Part shown: positions 16,507 to 25,484 of the stretch, in pieces | How positions within the stretch are numbered: the stretch's first letter is position 1 | How the letters are laid out: every line of letters begins with the position of its first letter | NCBI GenBank assembly: GCA_013822735.1 | Contig: PNKZ01000024.1 | Location: forward strand, 37,739 to 101,738 | Reading direction: 5' to 3' | DNA from: Pirellula sp. | GTDB lineage: Bacteria > Planctomycetota > Planctomycetia > Pirellulales > PNKZ01 | Length of the DNA: 64,000 nt | Notes under the pieces: model-generated | What the model was told of the DNA's origin: nothing | Databases searched by the model: none | The model's input: only the letters and a program-made list of their open reading frames with translations | Position numbers and translations under genes: made by a program

Positions 16507-17430
16507 TTACGGCTCGACGCTCGCCTTGGCGGCGGATGGTTTCGCAGCCGGCTTCTTCTTCACGATGTACGCCTCGTAGAACTTCGCCACGCCGTCGGCC
16601 GTTTTGCGGGCCGAATCGACGATGTTTTCCGCCTTGCGGTAATTCGAGCCGTATTCGAACTGCACGGCTTCCAAGGCCGTCGGTCGACTGCTGCCGTAGG
16701 TTTGCACGGTGTAGCCGCCGTTGAGCCCGGCGGCTACGTCGAAGGTTTCCGAATTTAAGTCGGGCTTCACCTTCGTGCCGGCGTCGAGCATGATGCCGAC
16801 CAGTCCTTCTTTACCGACGAGGGCTCCGCGACCGAAGCGTTCGACGAGGAGGCGCACCGTGGTGCCGCCGAACGTGCCGATGAGGATTTCATCCTTGAAC
16901 GAAGCCTGGCCGTGGACGTCGATCACGAGGCCGGTGCCGAATTTCTTCTGCACCTCGCGGCAATATTCGGCGATCGTGTCGTGGTAGGCGTCGTAATAGA
17001 ACTTCGCTTCGGGTACTTCGTAGGAATGCTCCGGGGCGCGGTTCGCGTCGATGAACTTACGTTGGAATCGCGCCATCACGTAGTACGGCTTGCCGCCGAG
17101 CCGCTTCTCAAGATCGGCGACCAATTCTTGCGCGAGCTCGCGCGTGTTGACGTCGGTGCCGGTGACCCACTTCGGGTCCCCTTTCTTCGGAGTCACGGGA
17201 CGATTCTTCCGCGGCGGCACGTCCGGCACGACTTCTTTACCGCCGTGCGGCGAGCAGATGATGATCGGAATCGTGCCGCGCCGTACGTCGACCAACGGAT
17301 CGGAAGGGGTCTGTTTGGTCACCGCTTTCGGAGCTTCCGCTTGGTCGGCGGCGGCGGCAGACGTGATATTCAGCGTCGCGAGGACCGTTGCCGTGACGAG
17401 CAATCCGAAGAACATGCGCAAGGTCGACAT
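16507..17430 (-). CDS. Secreted N-formylglutamate amidohydrolase-like protein
   Basis: This 307-aa protein has an N-terminal signal peptide (MSTLRMFFGLLVTATVLATL, then a cleavage region near SAAAADQ). The mature part resembles the N-formylglutamate amidohydrolase family: IIICSPHGGKEVVPD (the SPHGG metal-site motif), DVNTRELAQELV, FQRKFIDANRAPEHSYE and VIDVHGQ. These zinc hydrolases cleave N-formylglutamate or related amides. Export to the envelope and the 40-aa Lys/Ala-rich tail suggest a different substrate here, perhaps a cell-wall or peptide-derived amide. It is convergent with dppF across the repeat block. The family call is good; the substrate is inferred. Confidence 0.75.
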   Translation of the reverse strand: MSTLRMFFGLLVTATVLATLNITSAAAADQAEAPKAVTKQTPSDPLVDVRRGTIPIIICSPHGGKEVVPDVPPRKNRPVTPKKGDPKWVTGTDVNTRELAQELVADLEKRLGGKPYYVMARFQRKFIDANRAPEHSYEVPEAKFYYDAYHDTIAEYCREVQKKFGTGLVIDVHGQASFKDEILIGTFGGTTVRLLVERFGRGALVGKEGLVGIMLDAGTKVKPDLNSETFDVAAGLNGGYTVQTYGSSRPTALEAVQFEYGSNYRKAENIVDSARKTADGVAKFYEAYIVKKKPAAKPSAAKASVEP

Positions 17431-17565
17431 GGCGAGGGCGTGGTGTGAGTGCTGGTGAAAACACGGACCAGGGCTTATCGTAATCGATCCCCGCGCGCGG
17501 GGTCACGAGGATTTCCGCGTGCGGGCCGAGGAATTGTCTGACGAATTGTTTAGCTTGAGACGTCG

Positions 17566-18471
17566 ATGCCGGAGCGGATCACCTTGCCTATCAGCGGAAT
17601 CTTGAATGTTGCGAAGCCCGCCGGCATGACGTCGCGGCGGGTCGTCGATGTAGTGCAACGTTTTGTACGCCCGGCGAAAGCCGGACATGCCGGAACGCTC
17701 GATCCGCTCGCCACCGGCGTGCTCGTCGTGTGCATCGGCCAAGCGACGCGGCTGATTGAGTACGTGCAGCGAATGCCGAAGACTTACGAAGGAACGTTTC
17801 TACTGAGTCGGACGAGCGACACGGAAGACGTCGAGGGAACGGTCGTCGAGTTGGAGAATCCGCCGCAACCGACGCGCGCGGCGATCGACGAAGCGGCGAC
17901 CAAGTTCCTGGGGACGATTCAGCAACGGCCCCCCGCGTACTCGGCGCTGAAGGTGCAAGGGCAACGGGCTTACGACTTGGCCCGAGCCGGCAAGGCGGTC
18001 GACCTCGCGCCGCGACCGGTGGAGATCTACGGCATCGAAGTGCTGGGCTACGCATATCCGGAGTTGCGACTACGCATTCGCTGCGGCTCGGGCACCTACG
18101 TCCGATCGCTCGGGCGCGACTTGGCGGAATCGCTCGGCACCGGCGCAGTGATGAGTGCGCTGGTACGTACGGCGATCGGCTGTTTCACGCTTGCCGAAGC
18201 GTGCGACCTCGAAGGGATGACGGCCGAAGAACTGTCGGCCCGATTGCAATCGCCGAGCACGGCCGTCGCCGGGTTGCCGAGCGTGGTGCTCGACGAGCGG
18301 GAACGACGAACGTTGAACTTCGGGCAGTCGATCGAAAAGCAGGCACCCTGCGCGACCGACGAACTGATCGGGCTGACGGAGTCGGGCGAACTCTGTTCGA
18401 TTCTCGAACCGGCCGGCGAGGGGCGCTGGAAACCTGTGAATAACTTCGCCGTCGATGAGCCGTTGGTGTAA
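17566..18471 (+). CDS. truB: tRNA pseudouridine(55) synthase TruB
   Basis: This 301-aa enzyme makes pseudouridine at position 55 in the T-loop of tRNAs. It has the N-terminal GILNVAKPAGMTSRRVVDVV, the catalytic motif HAGTLDPLATGVL with nucleophile Asp46, and the family segments TYEGTFLL, QRPPAYSALKVQGQRAYDLA and RIRCGSGTYVRSLGRDLAE. The C-terminal part is a short PUA-like extension. The length is normal. The ATG at 17566 follows GAGACG. It is transcribed with ftsK further down, but 295 bp separate them, so a shared transcript is uncertain. Confidence 0.96.
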   Translation: MPERITLPISGILNVAKPAGMTSRRVVDVVQRFVRPAKAGHAGTLDPLATGVLVVCIGQATRLIEYVQRMPKTYEGTFLLSRTSDTEDVEGTVVELENPPQPTRAAIDEAATKFLGTIQQRPPAYSALKVQGQRAYDLARAGKAVDLAPRPVEIYGIEVLGYAYPELRLRIRCGSGTYVRSLGRDLAESLGTGAVMSALVRTAIGCFTLAEACDLEGMTAEELSARLQSPSTAVAGLPSVVLDERERRTLNFGQSIEKQAPCATDELIGLTESGELCSILEPAGEGRWKPVNNFAVDEPLV

Positions 18472-18766
18472 TCGCTACAACTCGCGTATCCGCGCCGTGA
18501 TCTCCGGCTTCGCCGTCCCAATAAGCGTGTAGAGTTTCGGTGACGTCGCTTCGTAGCGGTAATGACCGCGAATTGGCCCTTGCCGCATGTTCGGCCAGGG
18601 TAAGCGGCGACGCTGCTCGGCGGATTGCTCAATCCCGCCTCTTCCGAATGTCGAAAACAGCCGATGACCACGGAAAGTGTTCGGGCATGGACTCGCCCTG
18701 GAACCACTCTCGTCGCAAGGCGAGAAGTCCCATCGTGAGAACGTTCCGCAAGGAACGGAGATCGAC

Positions 18767-21463
18767 ATGCTCGCAGAGCGCAACGTACGGCTCGACTTAT
18801 TCGCATTACTCCTCGCCGCGTGTACCGTCTTCTTGACGCTCACGCTGCTGACGTATTCGCCGGCGGACCCGCCGTCGACGTTGGTCTATCCCAGCGCCGC
18901 CGCGCCCGCGAACGCCTGCGGCAAGATGGGAGCTTACACGGCCCACGCCCTGTTCGAAGGGCTCGGCATCGGGGCGTACTTCATCGCCTTTTCGCTCGGC
19001 ACCTTGGCCACGTTGCTCCTCCAAGGTCGCAAGATTGAGCAACCCTGGGTACGAGCCGTGGGTTGGACGATGTCGCTCGTCGGGCTGACGACACTGATTC
19101 AATTGGCCGCGCCGGGCGCTTCGCCGGGGCCCGTGGTCGGCTCGGGGGGCTACATCGGCGCGATGGGGCGGGCGTTTCTGGAGTCGCACTTTGCCATGAC
19201 CGGCTCGGTGATCTTGCTGGTGAGCGTAGTCGCCGGCGGGCTCTTGTTATGCACCGATTACGTACTGCTGCGGCTCTCGGCCGCGGTGTTTGGCACGCCC
19301 GTGCGTCAGATGGGGCGCGGCATTGCCAAGGGGGCGGGAGCCTTGGCGGCGCGGCGCACTGCGAAGCCGGCCGAAGTACGCACCGACATTCCACCGTATG
19401 CCGGGGAAAGTGCGGAGCCGGCAATCCGCATCGGCGGCAAGTCGATCGCAGCGATTGACGAAGAGGCGGAAGAAGACGAAGTCGATGAGGAATTGGAAGA
19501 CTCGGCGGAACTTGCCGAGGTTGAAGAACTCGAAGAGGAAGAAGCCGCCGAAGTGGCCGAGGCCGTGCCGGCGCTTGCCGCCGCCGCCAAGATTGCGGAA
19601 ACCAAAAGTGCCGAAGAACCGGCGGGCCCGCGTATTCGCTCGAAGGCAATTAAGAAGAGCGAACGCGACGCGATGATGGCCGAGCTCGACAAGGCGGCGA
19701 ACAAAACCGAAGAACAGCCGGAGTTTGAACTGCCGCCGCTCGACTTGCTCGTGCGCGGCACCGGCATCAATACCGATGAGCAGGAGAAAGACGTTCGCAA
19801 GAAGGCGAAGATGCTGGAGAAGACGTTCGCCAGCTTCGGCTTCAACGTCAAGGTTGTGGAGATCGAAACCGGGCCGGTGATTGCACAGTTTGAAATCGAA
19901 CTCGAGGCCGGCCTGCGGCTCAGCAAGATCTCGAGCCTGGCCGACGACTTGGCGATCGCCTTGCGCGTGCCAAGCGTGCGCATCGTGGCGCCGATTCCGG
20001 GGAAGAATACCGTCGGTATCGAAGTGCCGAACGCCGAGCGGCAGATCGTGCACATGCGCGAAGTGATCGAAGAGGCCAACGGCAAGGCGCAGAAGATGAA
20101 GATCCCGATCTACCTCGGGAAGGACGTCGCCGGCAATCCGATGATCGCCGACTTGGCCAGCTTGCCGCACTTGCTGATCGCCGGACGAACCGGCACCGGA
20201 AAGTCGGTCTGTCTGAACACGCTGATCATGAGCATGCTCATGACCCGCCGGCCCGATGAACTGCGCATGTTGCTGATCGATCCGAAGATGGTCGAGCTCA
20301 GCTGCTATAAGACCTTGCCGCACCTTATGCATCCGGTCGTCACCGACATGAAGAAGGCCGAGGCGATCTTGGCCTGGGCCGTTGAGAAGATGGAAGAACG
20401 CTACGCGCTGCTCGCGCGGGCCGGAGTGCGGCATATCTCGGCGTACAACCAGCTCGGCGAAGAAGAGCTGATGGATCGGCTACAGCCGGAGAACGACGAA
20501 GAGAAGAAGAACATCCCGCAGCACCTGCCGTATATCGTGATCGTGGCCGACGAAATGGCCGACCTCATGATGACGGCCGCGAAGGAAGTGGAAACGCACA
20601 TCATTCGCTTGGCCCAAAAGAGTCGCGCGGTCGGTATCCACCTCGTACTCGCCACGCAGAAGCCGACGGTCGACGTCATCACCGGCTTGATCAAGTCGAA
20701 CTTGCCGGCACGCATCGCGTTTCAAGTGGCGAGCCGGACCGATAGTCGCGTCGTGCTCGACGAAATGGGGGCCGACAAGCTGCTGGGCAACGGCGATATG
20801 CTCTTCCTCTGGCCGGGCACCAGCACGCTGATCCGCGGCCAAGGCACATACGTAAGCGACGACGAGATCAACAAGGTCGTGGAGTTCGTCGGCAAGACGC
20901 CGCCGGACTTCGTCACCGAACTCGTGGCCCTCAAACCCGCCGGAACGACGGCCGAAACGGGGAGCGACCACTGGAAGAGCCGCGATGAATTGTATGAAGC
21001 GGCCATCGATTGCATCGTGCGCGAAGGACGCGGCAGCGTATCGCTGCTGCAGCGCGCGCTCGGAGTCGGCTACGGTCGCGGGGCGCGGCTCATCGACTTC
21101 ATGGCGGAAGACGGCATTGTCGGGCCGTATAACGGCTCGCAAGCACGCGAGGTATTGATCACCGTCGAGCAGTGGGAAGAAATGGCCGGCTATGCCAAGG
21201 GAAGCGGCGCGCCTCTAGCTCCGTCGTCGCCGGCGCCGCCTGCCAAGCCTCCCGCGAAGTCGAACCGGATCGTACCGAAACTAGAGAAACCGAAGGTCGA
21301 CGAGGAAGACGACGATGTTGCATCGGCAGAGCTCGACGATGACGAGTCGGACGCGTTTGACGACGCGGAAGCCGAGGAAGTGGACGAAGTCGAGGATTGG
21401 GACGGCGACGAAGAGGCTGATTCCGACGAAGACCGGCCGCCGCTGCGTCATCGCACGGCATAG
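18767..21463 (+). CDS. ftsK: DNA translocase FtsK/SpoIIIE
   Basis: This 898-aa septal DNA pump clears the chromosome from the division site and helps dimer resolution. The start is ATG 18767, with GGAG 6 nt before it; the frame is open further upstream. The N-terminus (about 1-190) has four membrane spans. Next comes an acidic linker of nearly pure Glu/Asp/Ala (about 220-310), the alpha/beta motor with Walker A AGRTGTGKSVCLNTL (about 467-481), Walker B YIVIVADEMADLM, and a gamma winged-helix (ELYEAAIDCIVREGRGSVSL). After gamma there is an unusual 55-residue highly acidic C-terminal tail (from about 843). Planctomycetes lack FtsZ, so this motor works in a non-canonical division setting. Confidence 0.95.
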   Translation: MLAERNVRLDLFALLLAACTVFLTLTLLTYSPADPPSTLVYPSAAAPANACGKMGAYTAHALFEGLGIGAYFIAFSLGTLATLLLQGRKIEQPWVRAVGWTMSLVGLTTLIQLAAPGASPGPVVGSGGYIGAMGRAFLESHFAMTGSVILLVSVVAGGLLLCTDYVLLRLSAAVFGTPVRQMGRGIAKGAGALAARRTAKPAEVRTDIPPYAGESAEPAIRIGGKSIAAIDEEAEEDEVDEELEDSAELAEVEELEEEEAAEVAEAVPALAAAAKIAETKSAEEPAGPRIRSKAIKKSERDAMMAELDKAANKTEEQPEFELPPLDLLVRGTGINTDEQEKDVRKKAKMLEKTFASFGFNVKVVEIETGPVIAQFEIELEAGLRLSKISSLADDLAIALRVPSVRIVAPIPGKNTVGIEVPNAERQIVHMREVIEEANGKAQKMKIPIYLGKDVAGNPMIADLASLPHLLIAGRTGTGKSVCLNTLIMSMLMTRRPDELRMLLIDPKMVELSCYKTLPHLMHPVVTDMKKAEAILAWAVEKMEERYALLARAGVRHISAYNQLGEEELMDRLQPENDEEKKNIPQHLPYIVIVADEMADLMMTAAKEVETHIIRLAQKSRAVGIHLVLATQKPTVDVITGLIKSNLPARIAFQVASRTDSRVVLDEMGADKLLGNGDMLFLWPGTSTLIRGQGTYVSDDEINKVVEFVGKTPPDFVTELVALKPAGTTAETGSDHWKSRDELYEAAIDCIVREGRGSVSLLQRALGVGYGRGARLIDFMAEDGIVGPYNGSQAREVLITVEQWEEMAGYAKGSGAPLAPSSPAPPAKPPAKSNRIVPKLEKPKVDEEDDDVASAELDDDESDAFDDAEAEEVDEVEDWDGDEEADSDEDRPPLRHRTA

Positions 21464-21673
21464 CACCTCGCAAGCTCGCGATTTCCCCGCACCGTCGGCA
21501 GAACCGATACAGGCGGACCGTCAGTCTTGCCGGAGTTCGGGCAAGCGCCTTCGGCGTTGCAAGGTCGCTAAGGCTCACCCTTTTGTAAGCTAGGTTTCAT
21601 CCGTGCCGTAGGGCTGCGCCGATTGCCGGCGTCTGCGATTCTACGAAAGCTTTGACACGGATAAACGTGCCCG

Positions 21674-22885
21674 ATGCGCGCGGAAGTTGTTACGTCGGAA
21701 TCCGCCTTCCTCGCGCTGCGCGACGATTGGAATCGCCTAGCTGCCGGCGATCCGTTAGCCACGTGGGAATGGCGCCACGCATGGTGGCAATCGTGGAGCA
21801 ATCGACGCCGGCTCGCAATCGGCGTCGTCCGCGACGGCGAACGCGTGGTCGCGATTTTGCCCGGGTTCACGGAGCTTCGCCCTTGGAGCGGTCGCACGCT
21901 GGCGTTGCTGGGCAACGGCAAGGCCTGCACCGACTATCAACGCGTGTTGCTCGACCGGGACTTAGTCGATCGAGAACGTTATGCGGCGATCGAACTTTTG
22001 CTCGATGAAATGTTACGGCGGGGCGGGGCCCTGCCGAATATCGACCTCTTCGAACTCGACGGCGTGAACGTATCCGAACCGTCGGTCGCGACGATCGTCG
22101 AATTGCTCGCACAACGAAAGTTCGCGGTCGATCACGAGCCGTTGGACTCGAGCTGGATCACCGACTTAAACGAAACCTGGGACGGCTTTGTCGCGGGAAC
22201 GCCCCGACAACTGCGCCGCAAAATCCACAAAGCGATGCGACGAGCGGAAAGCCCGGACATCAGCTATCACGAGGCGGGCGATCCGGAAACCGTCGCCGCG
22301 ATTTGGTCGGAGTTTGTGCGGCTCCACCAGGCCCGCTTTCGCGACCGTACCGACGACGGCGGCTGCTTCGTGGATTCGCGCTTCGAGCAGTTTCTCCGCG
22401 ACGCGGCCATCGCGTTGGCGGCCAAGCAACAAGCCAAGATCGTGTGGTGTGAGCACCTTGGTCGGGCCATCTCGGCTCATCTGTATTTGCTGGGCCGCCG
22501 CACGGTCGCCATGTACCAATCGGGCTTCGATCCCGACTATCAACATTTGGAACCCGGCTACCTGCTCTACTCGCTCGCCATCCGCAGCCTGATCAATGCC
22601 GGCTACGCCCACTTCGACTTCTTGCGCGGGGACGAGACGTACAAATCGGGTTGGGCAGCGCGACCCATTCCGCTCGCGCGCTTGGTGTGCGTCGCTCCGC
22701 GGGCCACATCGCGCATTCGGCATCGAACCCGTTGTTGGGCCCGTTCGCTCAAGCGAGTAGCCGTGCGAACGTGGAAGAGTCGTCGCGGTGAAGGCGCTGC
22801 GTCGCCGGCGGCCCCCGCTCCGATTGGTTCCGACGGCGTCGAACTCGTGCGCGAGCAGGACGCGAAAGAGACGGTGAACGTATGA
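21674..22885 (+). CDS. GNAT acyltransferase, CelD/BcsL (FemAB-like) type, first of pair
   Basis: This 403-aa protein is of the Acetyltransf_6/CelD type. The N-terminal half begins with ESAFLALRDDWNRLAAGDPL and ATWEWRHAWWQSW. The C-terminal half is the acyltransferase fold with KIVWCEHLGRAISAHLYLLG, YQSGFDPDYQHLEPGYLLYS and FDFLRGDETYKSGWA. This family is found in exopolysaccharide and envelope-modification clusters and is structurally close to FemAB peptidyl/aminoacyl transferases. The substrate is unknown. It overlaps the second GNAT gene by ATGA, so the pair is translated together. The unstructured Arg-rich tail of about 60 residues is unusual. Confidence 0.78.
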   Translation: MRAEVVTSESAFLALRDDWNRLAAGDPLATWEWRHAWWQSWSNRRRLAIGVVRDGERVVAILPGFTELRPWSGRTLALLGNGKACTDYQRVLLDRDLVDRERYAAIELLLDEMLRRGGALPNIDLFELDGVNVSEPSVATIVELLAQRKFAVDHEPLDSSWITDLNETWDGFVAGTPRQLRRKIHKAMRRAESPDISYHEAGDPETVAAIWSEFVRLHQARFRDRTDDGGCFVDSRFEQFLRDAAIALAAKQQAKIVWCEHLGRAISAHLYLLGRRTVAMYQSGFDPDYQHLEPGYLLYSLAIRSLINAGYAHFDFLRGDETYKSGWAARPIPLARLVCVAPRATSRIRHRTRCWARSLKRVAVRTWKSRRGEGAASPAAPAPIGSDGVELVREQDAKETVNV

Positions 22886-24159
22886 CGCCCGCAGTTGCGC
22901 ACCAAGAACCTGAATCGAAAGAACACGCCGCTGCGAGCGTTCCGAAGAAGTCGAAGCCGGCGGCCACGACTCCCCCACCACGTCAAGACGAGCCCGATCT
23001 TCCGCTACTGAAGTTCGAGACGCGGTTCGTCACTTCGCCGGAAGAAGCCGAATCGCTGATGCCGGCCTGGAAACGATTGGCGGAAACGGCGATCGAGGCC
23101 AATCCGTTCTACGAGCATTGGTCGCTGCTGCCGGCTTGGAAAACCTTGGCGCCGGAGCTGAGCCCGGAGCTTTTGGTGATCGAGGCCCCGAAGCGCGTCC
23201 ACCCTACGGGCCCGAAAGTGCTTTGCGGCCTATTCCCGATCATTCGGCACAAACGTTTCTACGGTCTCCCGGTCCGCTGTTGGGAACTATGGCGGCACGT
23301 GCATTGCTTTCTGTCGACCCCGCTGGTGCGCCGCGACTGCGCACGCGAAGTGATCGACTGCTTCTTTGAAACGGCGGCGACCGCGCCGCACGGCGCGGCG
23401 GTGGTGAGCGCGTCGATGCTGCCTGCCGAAGGCCCGCTGCATCAGTTGCTGGTCGACGCGAACTTCGCCGCCGGTCGTAATCAATTCATTCGCGAACTTT
23501 CCGGCCGAGCCTTGTTTCGCAAAGCCGACGATGCGGAGACTTTTCTCAAGGCCTCGCTGTCGCGAAGCAAGCGCCAAGGCATGCAGCGCTCCGAGCGGCG
23601 TTTGGCGGAAAAGGGAAAGCTCGAGACACGCTGGTTTACCGCGAACGACGATCTCGCGCTGTGGACGCAAGACTTCCTGAAGCTCGAAGCCTCGGGCTGG
23701 AAAGGAGGCGAGCACACCGCTCTGGCTTGCAGCGCAGCCGGCGCTTACTTCTTCCGCACGATGGTCAAAGAGGGAATGGCCGAAGGCCGGGTTCAACTCG
23801 GGCGGCTCGATTTCGACGGTCGCCCGATCGCCATAATCTGCAACCTCCTGGCACGCGACGGCGGCTACAGCTTCAAGATCGCCTATGACGAAGCGTTCGC
23901 TGATGACTCCCCCGGCCTGCTGTTGGAGCTCTCGCTCATCCGCGAGCTTCACGACCGGGGCATTTCCTGGATGGATTCGTGCGCGGCGAGCGACCATCCG
24001 ATGATCAATCCCCTTTGGCCGCAACGGTGCTTGCGACAATCCGTGGTCTTCGCCACCGGCCGGCGGGGCGGAGATTTGGCCGTGGCGCTGATGCCGCTCT
24101 TGCGGTGGGTGAAGAATTTGCGGAACCGGAAGCCACGGGTGAAGCCGCAAGCGGACTAG
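22882..24159 (+). CDS. GNAT acyltransferase, CelD/BcsL type, second of pair
   Basis: This 425-aa protein starts at an ATG that overlaps the previous TGA. A disordered N-terminal region (1-45, Pro/Lys/Ala-rich) precedes the FemAB/CelD fold. Recognisable segments are LPAWKTLAPELSPELLVIEA, CGLFPIIRHKRFYGLPVRCW, LSRSKRQGMQRSERRLAEKG, KLEASGWKGGEHTALAC and LARDGGYSFKIAYDEAFAD, typical of the acyl-CoA or aminoacyl-tRNA binding C-terminal half. It is not closely similar to its partner, so this is not a recent duplication. The cupin-like hydroxylase gene follows 56 bp later. The three genes look like one module for modifying an envelope component or a peptide; this is inference. Confidence 0.78.
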   Translation: MTPAVAHQEPESKEHAAASVPKKSKPAATTPPPRQDEPDLPLLKFETRFVTSPEEAESLMPAWKRLAETAIEANPFYEHWSLLPAWKTLAPELSPELLVIEAPKRVHPTGPKVLCGLFPIIRHKRFYGLPVRCWELWRHVHCFLSTPLVRRDCAREVIDCFFETAATAPHGAAVVSASMLPAEGPLHQLLVDANFAAGRNQFIRELSGRALFRKADDAETFLKASLSRSKRQGMQRSERRLAEKGKLETRWFTANDDLALWTQDFLKLEASGWKGGEHTALACSAAGAYFFRTMVKEGMAEGRVQLGRLDFDGRPIAIICNLLARDGGYSFKIAYDEAFADDSPGLLLELSLIRELHDRGISWMDSCAASDHPMINPLWPQRCLRQSVVFATGRRGGDLAVALMPLLRWVKNLRNRKPRVKPQAD

Positions 24160-24215
24160 CTTCCGCACTACTAGACAACGTTCATCTGAAGTTACGAGAG
24201 ACAGGAGAGATTCCC

Positions 24216-25100
24216 ATGATACCTATGACGCAAACTAACACGAGCGCTTCGCTGCTCGATCGCCTCGACCAAGCAACGTTCGACGCCCGCTTCAATCGCC
24301 GTCCGTTCGTGATCGGTCATCATCTGGCCGACCATCCGCTCTTCGCGCTGCCGCGTCTGATCGAGCTGGCTCAGAAGCTGCCGCAGCGTAAGGTCGAATA
24401 CAATTCGGGTGAGTTGCCGGTATCGCAAGACCCCACGAAGACGCCGCTCAACGGGCTTTCGATCCCGGAAACCATCCAGCGGATCGAAGAATGCCGCTCC
24501 TGGATGGTGCTCAAGAACGTCGAGCTCGACGAAGAATATTCGGACCTGCTCAATAGCTGCTTGGCCGAAGTGCGGCAGTTTTCCGACCAGGTTTCGCCCG
24601 GCATGAAGCACCAAGCCGGCTTCATCTTCATTTCGTCCCCCGGCTCGGTGACCCCGTATCACATCGACCCGGAAAATAACTTCTTGCTGCAGATCCGCGG
24701 GCAGAAGTTCGTGCACATGTTCCCGCAAGACGATCGCGACATCCTCTCGGAAGAGAGCCTCGAAGCGTTCTTCACCGGCGGCCATCGCAATCTGCCGTTC
24801 GAAGATTGGTACAACGAACGGAGCGAGCAATTCGAGCTCAACCCCGGCGACGGACTTCACTTCCCGGTCGCCGCGCCGCATTGGGTGCAAAACGGTCCGG
24901 AGGTTTCCGTATCGTTCAGCATCACGTTCCAAACGAAAGACTCGGCCGACCGCAAGTCGCTCCATCGGCTGAATAAGCAAATGCGCCGCTGGGGTCTGAA
25001 GCCGTCGAACTTGGGTAAGTCCCCCTGGCGCGATCGCTGCAAGCTCGGGCTCGTCAACGGCATCCGCGCGGCCAAGCGGGCCGTCGGCATGAAGGACTAA
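24216..25100 (+). CDS. JmjC/cupin-like Fe(II)/2-oxoglutarate dioxygenase
   Basis: This 294-aa protein starts at ATG 24216, with AGGAG 8 nt upstream; the frame is open from 23979 but overlaps the previous gene. The double-stranded beta-helix core shows the iron ligands His149-x-Asp151 (TPYHIDPENNF) and distal His222 (VAAPHWVQNG). LQIRGQKFVHMFP and NPGDGLHFP are typical of cupin_8/JmjC-like hydroxylases of the FIH family. Such enzymes hydroxylate protein or peptide side chains. The C-terminal 50 residues are basic and helical. It follows two GNAT acyltransferase genes on the same strand, which suggests a shared modification pathway. The substrate is unknown. Confidence 0.8.
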   Translation: MIPMTQTNTSASLLDRLDQATFDARFNRRPFVIGHHLADHPLFALPRLIELAQKLPQRKVEYNSGELPVSQDPTKTPLNGLSIPETIQRIEECRSWMVLKNVELDEEYSDLLNSCLAEVRQFSDQVSPGMKHQAGFIFISSPGSVTPYHIDPENNFLLQIRGQKFVHMFPQDDRDILSEESLEAFFTGGHRNLPFEDWYNERSEQFELNPGDGLHFPVAAPHWVQNGPEVSVSFSITFQTKDSADRKSLHRLNKQMRRWGLKPSNLGKSPWRDRCKLGLVNGIRAAKRAVGMKD

Positions 25101-25139
25101 GGGCGACTAATGCGTCGGTTTGCCGACCAAGCCCTTGGT

Positions 25140-25168
25140 TTGACAGCCCGAACCGACGACCTTATCGT
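25140..25168 (+). promoter_or_regulatory. Sigma-70 promoter of a small independent unit
   Basis: TTGACA (25140-25145, full consensus) and TATCGT (25163-25168) are separated by 17 bp. The promoter lies after the cupin-like gene and drives only the short segment ending in the terminator at 25390-25430. Confidence 0.6.
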
Positions 25169-25197
25169 AATGTCTAGTGCTTCTATTAGGTAAAACC

Positions 25198-25362
25198 ATG
25201 CTCGACCCTACGGACACTTACGCCGCAAATAACTTGCCGACGCTCCCGCTTGGGACGTTTGGGCAAGGTGCGTGCGTTGTCGTGCAGATCGTCGATGTAG
25301 GCATCCGAATTAATACGGACGGCGCCATTATTATTAGTGGCATCAAAGAGGGTCGGCCTTAA
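25198..25362 (+). CDS. Possible 54-aa protein (or non-coding RNA segment)
   Basis: The ATG at 25198 opens a 54-codon frame beginning MLDPTDTYAANNLPTLPLGT and ending IIISGIKEGRP. It sits inside a short transcription unit with its own consensus -35 box and an intrinsic terminator. A weak TTAGG stands before the ATG. The third-codon-position G/C is visibly lower than in neighbouring genes (for example ATT ATT ATT AGT), so coding is uncertain. A Val/Ile-rich strand-like middle (CVVVQIVDVGIRI) is the only notable feature. No family is recognised. The alternatives are a regulatory RNA of about 250 nt, or a precursor peptide for the neighbouring GNAT/cupin enzymes; neither is proven. Confidence 0.35.
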   Translation: MLDPTDTYAANNLPTLPLGTFGQGACVVVQIVDVGIRINTDGAIIISGIKEGRP

Positions 25363-25389
25363 GGGAACACGCGAGCTAACGCCATACGC

Positions 25390-25430
25390 AACCCTGGGGC
25401 CGAACAACGGCCGCAGGGTTTTTTTGTTTT
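25390..25430 (+). terminator. Intrinsic terminator
   Basis: A 13-bp stem (AACCCTGGGGCCG with CGGCCGCAGGGTT, one mismatch) has a 5-nt AACAA loop and is followed by TTTTTTTG TTTTG. It is a textbook Rho-independent terminator. It ends the small unit begun at 25140 and separates it from cimA. Confidence 0.9.
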
Positions 25431-25484
25431 GTTACTGTCGGAACCTGCTGCGGGTATGCGCTCGCGGCTCACTGGAAGAATCTT

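Noticed and set aside
18475..18766. Minus-strand frame ending GHYRYEATSPKLYTLIGT, possibly a gene remnant between truB and ftsK
   Set aside because: There is no ribosome binding site or plausible start in the gap, the frame runs into ftsK, and the N-terminal part is low-complexity Ser/Arg. It may be a decayed gene but cannot be supported.
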